Positions 59,495 through 64,000 of a stretch of DNA of 64,000 nucleotides are shown here, piece after piece. Source of the stretch: Anas platyrhynchos (lineage: Eukaryota > Chordata > Aves > Anseriformes > Anatidae); assembly GCF_047663525.1 (NCBI RefSeq), contig NC_092602.1:8119501-8183500 (forward strand), given 5' to 3'. Positions within the stretch are counted from its first letter, which is position 1; each line of letters starts with the position of its first letter. The notes under the pieces are model-generated. The model was given only the letters and a program-made list of their open reading frames with translations. It did not search any database and was not told the DNA's origin. Both the position numbers and the translations under genes were made by a program.

Positions 59495-62424
59495 GTAAGT
59501 AATAATAGGATGCTGTCTTGTTAAAGACCTTGGCTACTTTTTTAATAACGACATCCTATGCATTTCATGGGATAGCAGAAAGTTATGGTCTCCATGGAAT
59601 GTTATTAACCAGAACGTGTTCCTTTTCTAAATAAATAATAATTCAACAAACAACAACAACAACAAAAGACAAACAAAAGGATGACTCTGTGGGGGTTTAT
59701 GTTATCATAACACTATAGTATAAAAAGAAATCTTCCTTGATCCTTAGACTTTAATACAAAACTTCTACATGTTTTATCAAAACTTGATTACTTGCCTTTG
59801 GAACAGTTTAGAAGGTTTTAGAGGTAATTGGACCTAACAGACATGTACGAAACCTTAGGCTGAAAACTACTTAACATAATTTTACAAAAGCCTTAAACCC
59901 TTTTCTTCAAGGTGCATACAGTTGCCTTTACTGCACATCTTTACGTGCAGAGAATTCTTTTGTCTTCCTGGATGGGGCCTACTCTTTCAGAAAATATTCA
60001 AACAGTATTTTATAGGAGCAGAAGGACTTCTGTCTCTTGAAAAATATAGGTCACTTTCTTTTGTTGGTTTTGTTTTATCTCCTTGCAGCTGGGTGGAACA
60101 AGGCAAAAATATTGTTTCCTCCTAGGCGGTTTTAACTAGTAAACTGTAGGAAACTGAGTTGTTTGTTTGTTTTCAGTGATTTATTCTTCATGCTGTGAAT
60201 AGTTGTTCTGTTGAATTCCTGAAACTTATTAGTGTAGATTGTTCCAATAACTTCACGGAAACAAGATTTTTTTTTTTTTCTGACTGTAGCCATGTTTTTT
60301 CTAGCTCAGTTCAGGCAGTTACTAGGGTGAGATTTGAGACTGTTCTATTCTGTTGCCTGTTATGGAATTCAAGAATGTGTTTGTGGTTCTAATGTGCAAA
60401 TTTTCAGGGTGGTGGCAGTATTTGTTTTGGGAAAGAAGCTTCAATACAACTGGTCCAGCAAGTTTTATCTGGTTAGATTTTTTTATTATTCTTGTTTTCA
60501 GGAATTTGTGAAGTCAAAATACTTAGAATTCATAAAAACATAAGTTATTTTTCAGATCAGAAGTACATGTGAAAGTAAACTATGATGGGTAAATATGCTT
60601 TATTTTGCTTTTTTAAGGATGGATTTGTGAAAATGGGAAGGATTTTTTTTTAAAGAATAAACACCTTTAGTTCAAATATAAGCAAGGCTAGGAAAGAGCT
60701 CCTAGTAAAAGTGCAGTACATATAAGTCAATTTCCAGTTAAAACGATCATTGAGAAGTTCTCACTTCAGTTCCCTAGTCCTCAAGATGTTCTTTTTGGTG
60801 TAGACAGAAAAGCTTCGTATGCTCAAGAATAAGGCAGAAAAACACATTCAAAACTTTCTGCAAAGGCCTTAATTTTTATTGTATACACACATGGGAGAGA
60901 AAGCGCAAATGTGTTTTAGTACCTTTTCATTTCAATTTCAGAGGAGAAAGGAATTGTCTCTATCTTGATTACACTGATTTGTCTTATTGCTCATCCTGGG
61001 TAGATGGCCTTAACGTTCCACAGATAAAGATAGTGAAAAATGCCTGACAGAGACAATAAATATATTTTAACATTGTGTAACTTCTATATGCGATTATAAA
61101 AATTTCAACAAATTAATATATTGAAATAATTAAGTTAATATAGCTTTATACAAAATATTTCTTCATTTTCTTTAAGATTAAAATGCCTTGAGGTGCATGA
61201 AATCCAACCACTACCTAGGCCTGAAATACACGCAGTTGGGCAATCTGTTGCTTCCCAGCATTCTGGACAGTTTCAGGACAGAGGTCATTACTGTCTGCAT
61301 CAAGCTGGGTATACCTGGAATCAAGGAAGAAGGTTAAAAGAATTCCAGATCAGGTGATAAGTACATTACATACCTTTAACTGAACGGAGCAGGGGTGGAG
61401 GTCACAATTGAAGAAGTATGGGTTTAGTAGTACAAGTGAATGCTAAGACAAAGGTTTTATTCACAGGTCTGTCAGGCAGTTTTGAAGATGTCTTGTGGTA
61501 ATGTGAGGACATGTATTAGCTCAGATTTCCTACATTTTTGATTTTCTAATGTAAACAATGACCACCTAACATTGTGTGTTATTAGAGGACTGCAAGGTAT
61601 AATAACTTGGTCCTGCTCTCCTCTTGTGTTTCTTTATATTTGTTTGTTGAAGGAATCTTGACACAGATGGGATGGTAATTGTTTGGAGATCAAAAGCCTA
61701 GTACTTTGTTGAACAAATGGAGTTGATGTAGCAGCTCAGGCTTGCTGAAAGAGGGAGGCCCTCTTCATGGCTGCATGCTTTAATCCCTGTGTCAGCTTTC
61801 ATGCTTATGGGGGCCATCTGTGAAGCAATTAACTCTTAAATCCATTTGAGAAAAAAAAAAAAAAAAGAGTGATAGTATCACAGTCCTAAATGAGTGAGCT
61901 GAACAGGCATCTGGAGAAGCAGAACTGCTGTGGGGGAGGTGGAAAGAAGGAACATCTCCCTGTTTCAGGGGTAAACATTAGATTGGCCCACTATTCTGGA
62001 AATGTGTCTGACAGGGCTGGTTAACCAGAGAAATAGTAGCATTACCTCTCCTAATCAGGAAAAAGGCAGCCCAGTTAATCGGCAGGCTGCTATTCAGTAT
62101 CACTGAGTGTAACTGGGCTGCTTGAAAATAACTTGTCAGCCTAGGTTTCCTAGGCAAGTGTGTCACTGACCTCATTATGTTTGTTAAAGGTACTAACTTC
62201 ATGATGTAGATATTTTGTATATGCATTTGATCTCTGTAAAGTCAGACCCTTAGTGTTATTACTGAAACTATCATAAAAGTTTGTGTTTTTACTGTTGCCT
62301 GTGAGTTAACGGTGGTAGAGTCCAAGGATGCTAAACTTTTCTTATATTCCAGATACCTAGAAAGGAAGTTCTTTTACCTGTGGACAAAAAAGACATTTGG
62401 ACAAGTTCTTCCTTCCAGTGCAAG
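59475..62424 (+). CDS. SFI1: SFI1, centrin-binding spindle/centriole protein (5' part only)
   Basis: Three coding exons, 59475-59494, 61177-61353 and 62353-62424, join in phase to the first 89 codons plus two bases. The exons read MEKSQS(R), LKCLEVHEIQPLPRPE...QGRRLKEFQI(R) and YLERKFFYLWTKKTFGQVLP-SSA(R). They parallel human SFI1 MEKKVDSR, GRLRELRIR and [22 protein letters not shown], as I recall it, and at the same spacing. SFI1 is a long helical protein of centrin-binding repeats at centrioles; the third exon begins that region. The gene's place and strand beside EIF4ENIF1 match human 22q12. Later exons lie beyond 64000. Confidence 0.85.
61177..61353 (+). CDS. SFI1: SFI1 second coding exon
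   Basis: Bounded by TTTTCTTTAAG|A and ATCAG|GTGATA. It is 177 nt long and keeps phase 2 to phase 2. Conservation is weak in the first half and clear at the end (GRRLKEFQIR against GRLRELRIR). The opposite strand is also open across most of it, which could mislead a gene finder. Confidence 0.75.
62353..62424 (+). CDS. SFI1: SFI1 third coding exon
   Basis: Bounded by TTATATTCCAG|A and GCAAG|GTAGATG; 72 nt. The peptide, ERKFFYLWTKKTFGQVLPSS, aligns with human [20 protein letters not shown] without gaps and is the best single proof that this gene is SFI1. Confidence 0.88.
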
Positions 62425-64000
62425 GTAGATGAAGTTCCAGAAATTTAGATGTGTTTTTTTTTTGGTATGGTTTAGTAATGTAACATTGGGTTAAGAGACT
62501 TGTGGCTGTCAAGAAAATCCTTGGGTGTCTTTTGTGTGTCATTTGAAGGTTTCCTTTGAATACTCCTCTTGCTCCTGTTTTTGTTTGTTTGTTTTAATAA
62601 TTGTGGTTAAATTTCACTAACTCTTTTCAGAGGACCTGCAGTTGTCTTGATGAAGTTGAACTGTATGTGCATACAAATGATAGGGTATGAATGTGACACA
62701 TGCTTTGAATGTAATGATTTTTCAAATTTATAAATAATCTGGAACACAAATAGATCTTGATCTTCAGTTCATTTCACTGTTTGCAGTGTTGTTCTTAATG
62801 TGTTTAACTGTATATGTTTTGCCGTGCTTTGCATCTGACTTCAAAATACCTGTGGCAGATGATTCATTTTTGTTGTTAGTGTACAGCTACTAAAAATCAA
62901 CACTTTGATACTCTTTTCTGCTTTAGTTTTAATTTGCATGTTCATTCTTGTTTTACCACTCCCTTGGGAACTAAGGCAGTTACCAGTGGAAAGACCTGCA
63001 TTTGTTTCAGTCGGAGTAAGATCAGACCCTTTGTTGCCCAGTTTCATTGTACTCTGTTAAAAGTATTCTGGCTGTGTCTGCCTTAGTTAGTATCCCTTAT
63101 ACTGAATTTGCATTACTTGCTTCCGCTGTGTAAATTCATGGCATTTTTTTTTTTTTAGAATGAGTGGAAATATATTTTCTAAAGTTCGGAAAGGAATATA
63201 AGTGATAATTAATTGCCTTTTTAGAATCAGGAGTTGCCTTCTCCACAGCTTTTATTTACAATGTTCTATTAGTGCACTGAGTAAAAAATAAATGTATAGC
63301 TTATTCTTTTCTTTTCTGTCTTCTTTTTCTTTTTCTTTTTCTTTTTTTTTTTTCCTGCTTAAGTGCTTGGAATGACTTAGCAACTTGGGGTAGGTAGCTA
63401 TGAATTGCAACTTGTGAGAGGATTTGTGTGTGTTTCACTGACAAACATCAAGGTATTCTGGACCTAATCCTGTTGATATTATAGGCGAAACCAATTTCAT
63501 GAAGTTAGTCTGGGCTTCTTGTATGCTTTTTGTTTGTTAGCTTGTGTGTTTCGTGGGTTCTTCCATTTTCCTTCGCTCCATCCAAAATACAAACAATTGA
63601 GGAAATTTTGGAAAGCATTCATATTCCAGCTGATGAGACTTCCACGTTGTAAAATGTTGGTCAGGTTGTTTTGACCGAAGGAAAAATGTTTCAGAGAATA
63701 TTTAAAAGTAAGAAAGTGAATTGCTTGAATAATAGATGAGGACCCTTATTTTTAGTTAAAGAGAATTTTATCCTATAAGTGATCAAAATCCTAATTCCAT
63801 CATATTGATTCTCTTCTACCTGAATGTTTAGTTGTTCACAGTTCACTTGAAATGTAGCATCACTTCTTACCTGGTCAGGTTTGGGAATTAAATTTGGGTG
63901 TAGAAGTGGAGGCTGTTCTTCTGGGGTTCAAAGGATTTGGAGGCCATATGTGACTTGCAAATCCATTTTGTGTGTTAGCTTCCATGCAGAAGGAGAAGGT
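62425..64000 (+). other. SFI1: SFI1 intron 3, running off the window
   Basis: The next expected SFI1 peptide (human FYYEQRLLRKVFEEWKEEWW) was looked for in all plus frames and not seen, so the next exon lies beyond 64000. The stretch is T-rich, with a CTTTT pyrimidine tract at 63305-63354. Confidence 0.65.
63305..63354 (+). repeat. CTTTT-type pyrimidine tract
   Basis: Fifty bases almost all pyrimidine, built on CTTTT(T) units, in SFI1 intron 3. Confidence 0.85.

Noticed and set aside
61215-61314. Terminal-exon-like frame on the minus strand
   Set aside because: The opposite strand is an in-phase SFI1 exon with better splice sites and protein similarity, and no partner exon for a minus-strand gene was found to its right.
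63125-63660. Possible next SFI1 exons after pyrimidine-rich acceptors at about 63159 and 63629
   Set aside because: Neither gives the expected FYYEQRLLRKVF-like peptide in the required phase.

Overview
The window looks like vertebrate, most likely bird, nuclear DNA. It has spliced genes with compact introns, CpG-island promoters, CR1-type LINE 3' ends of the avian kind and faint ancient MIR-like SINEs. No bacterial, phage or plasmid organisation is visible. Four protein-coding genes were read exon by exon. I compared them with the human proteins as I remember them; no search was run. Their order, PATZ1 - DRG1 - EIF4ENIF1 - SFI1, is the order I recall for human 22q12, so this is a conserved syntenic block.

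Layout. 1-4467: PATZ1 3' UTR and downstream DNA with two ancient SINE-like remnants. 4468-21034 (minus): PATZ1, five coding exons, 693 codons, with a very GC-rich promoter/5' UTR to about 22.6 kb. 22.6-29.6 kb: intergenic, nothing coding recognised. 29988-34384 (plus): DRG1, nine exons, 367 codons, every junction in phase. 34.4-37.3 kb: tail-to-tail 3' UTRs of DRG1 and EIF4ENIF1. 37335-56996 (minus): EIF4ENIF1 (4E-T), 18 coding exons, 983 codons. 57.1-58.7 kb: CpG island that probably serves as a bidirectional promoter for EIF4ENIF1 (leftward) and SFI1 (rightward). 59475-62424 (plus): the first three coding exons of SFI1, which runs off the right edge.

The genes are not a pathway. PATZ1 is a BTB/AT-hook/zinc-finger transcription regulator, DRG1 a ribosome-associated GTPase, EIF4ENIF1 a translational repressor and P-body scaffold, and SFI1 a centrin-binding centriole protein. 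The points most worth a second look are a GC-AG intron in PATZ1, an exact TCTCGCGAGA palindrome in the DRG1 promoter, the short SFI1 5' exons (easily missed, and one overlaps an open frame on the other strand), a Gly/Ala expansion inside the PATZ1 BTB domain, a NAGNAG acceptor and two in-frame start codons in EIF4ENIF1, and a direct-repeat pair whose differences are almost all G/A. I found no convincing undescribed biological system.
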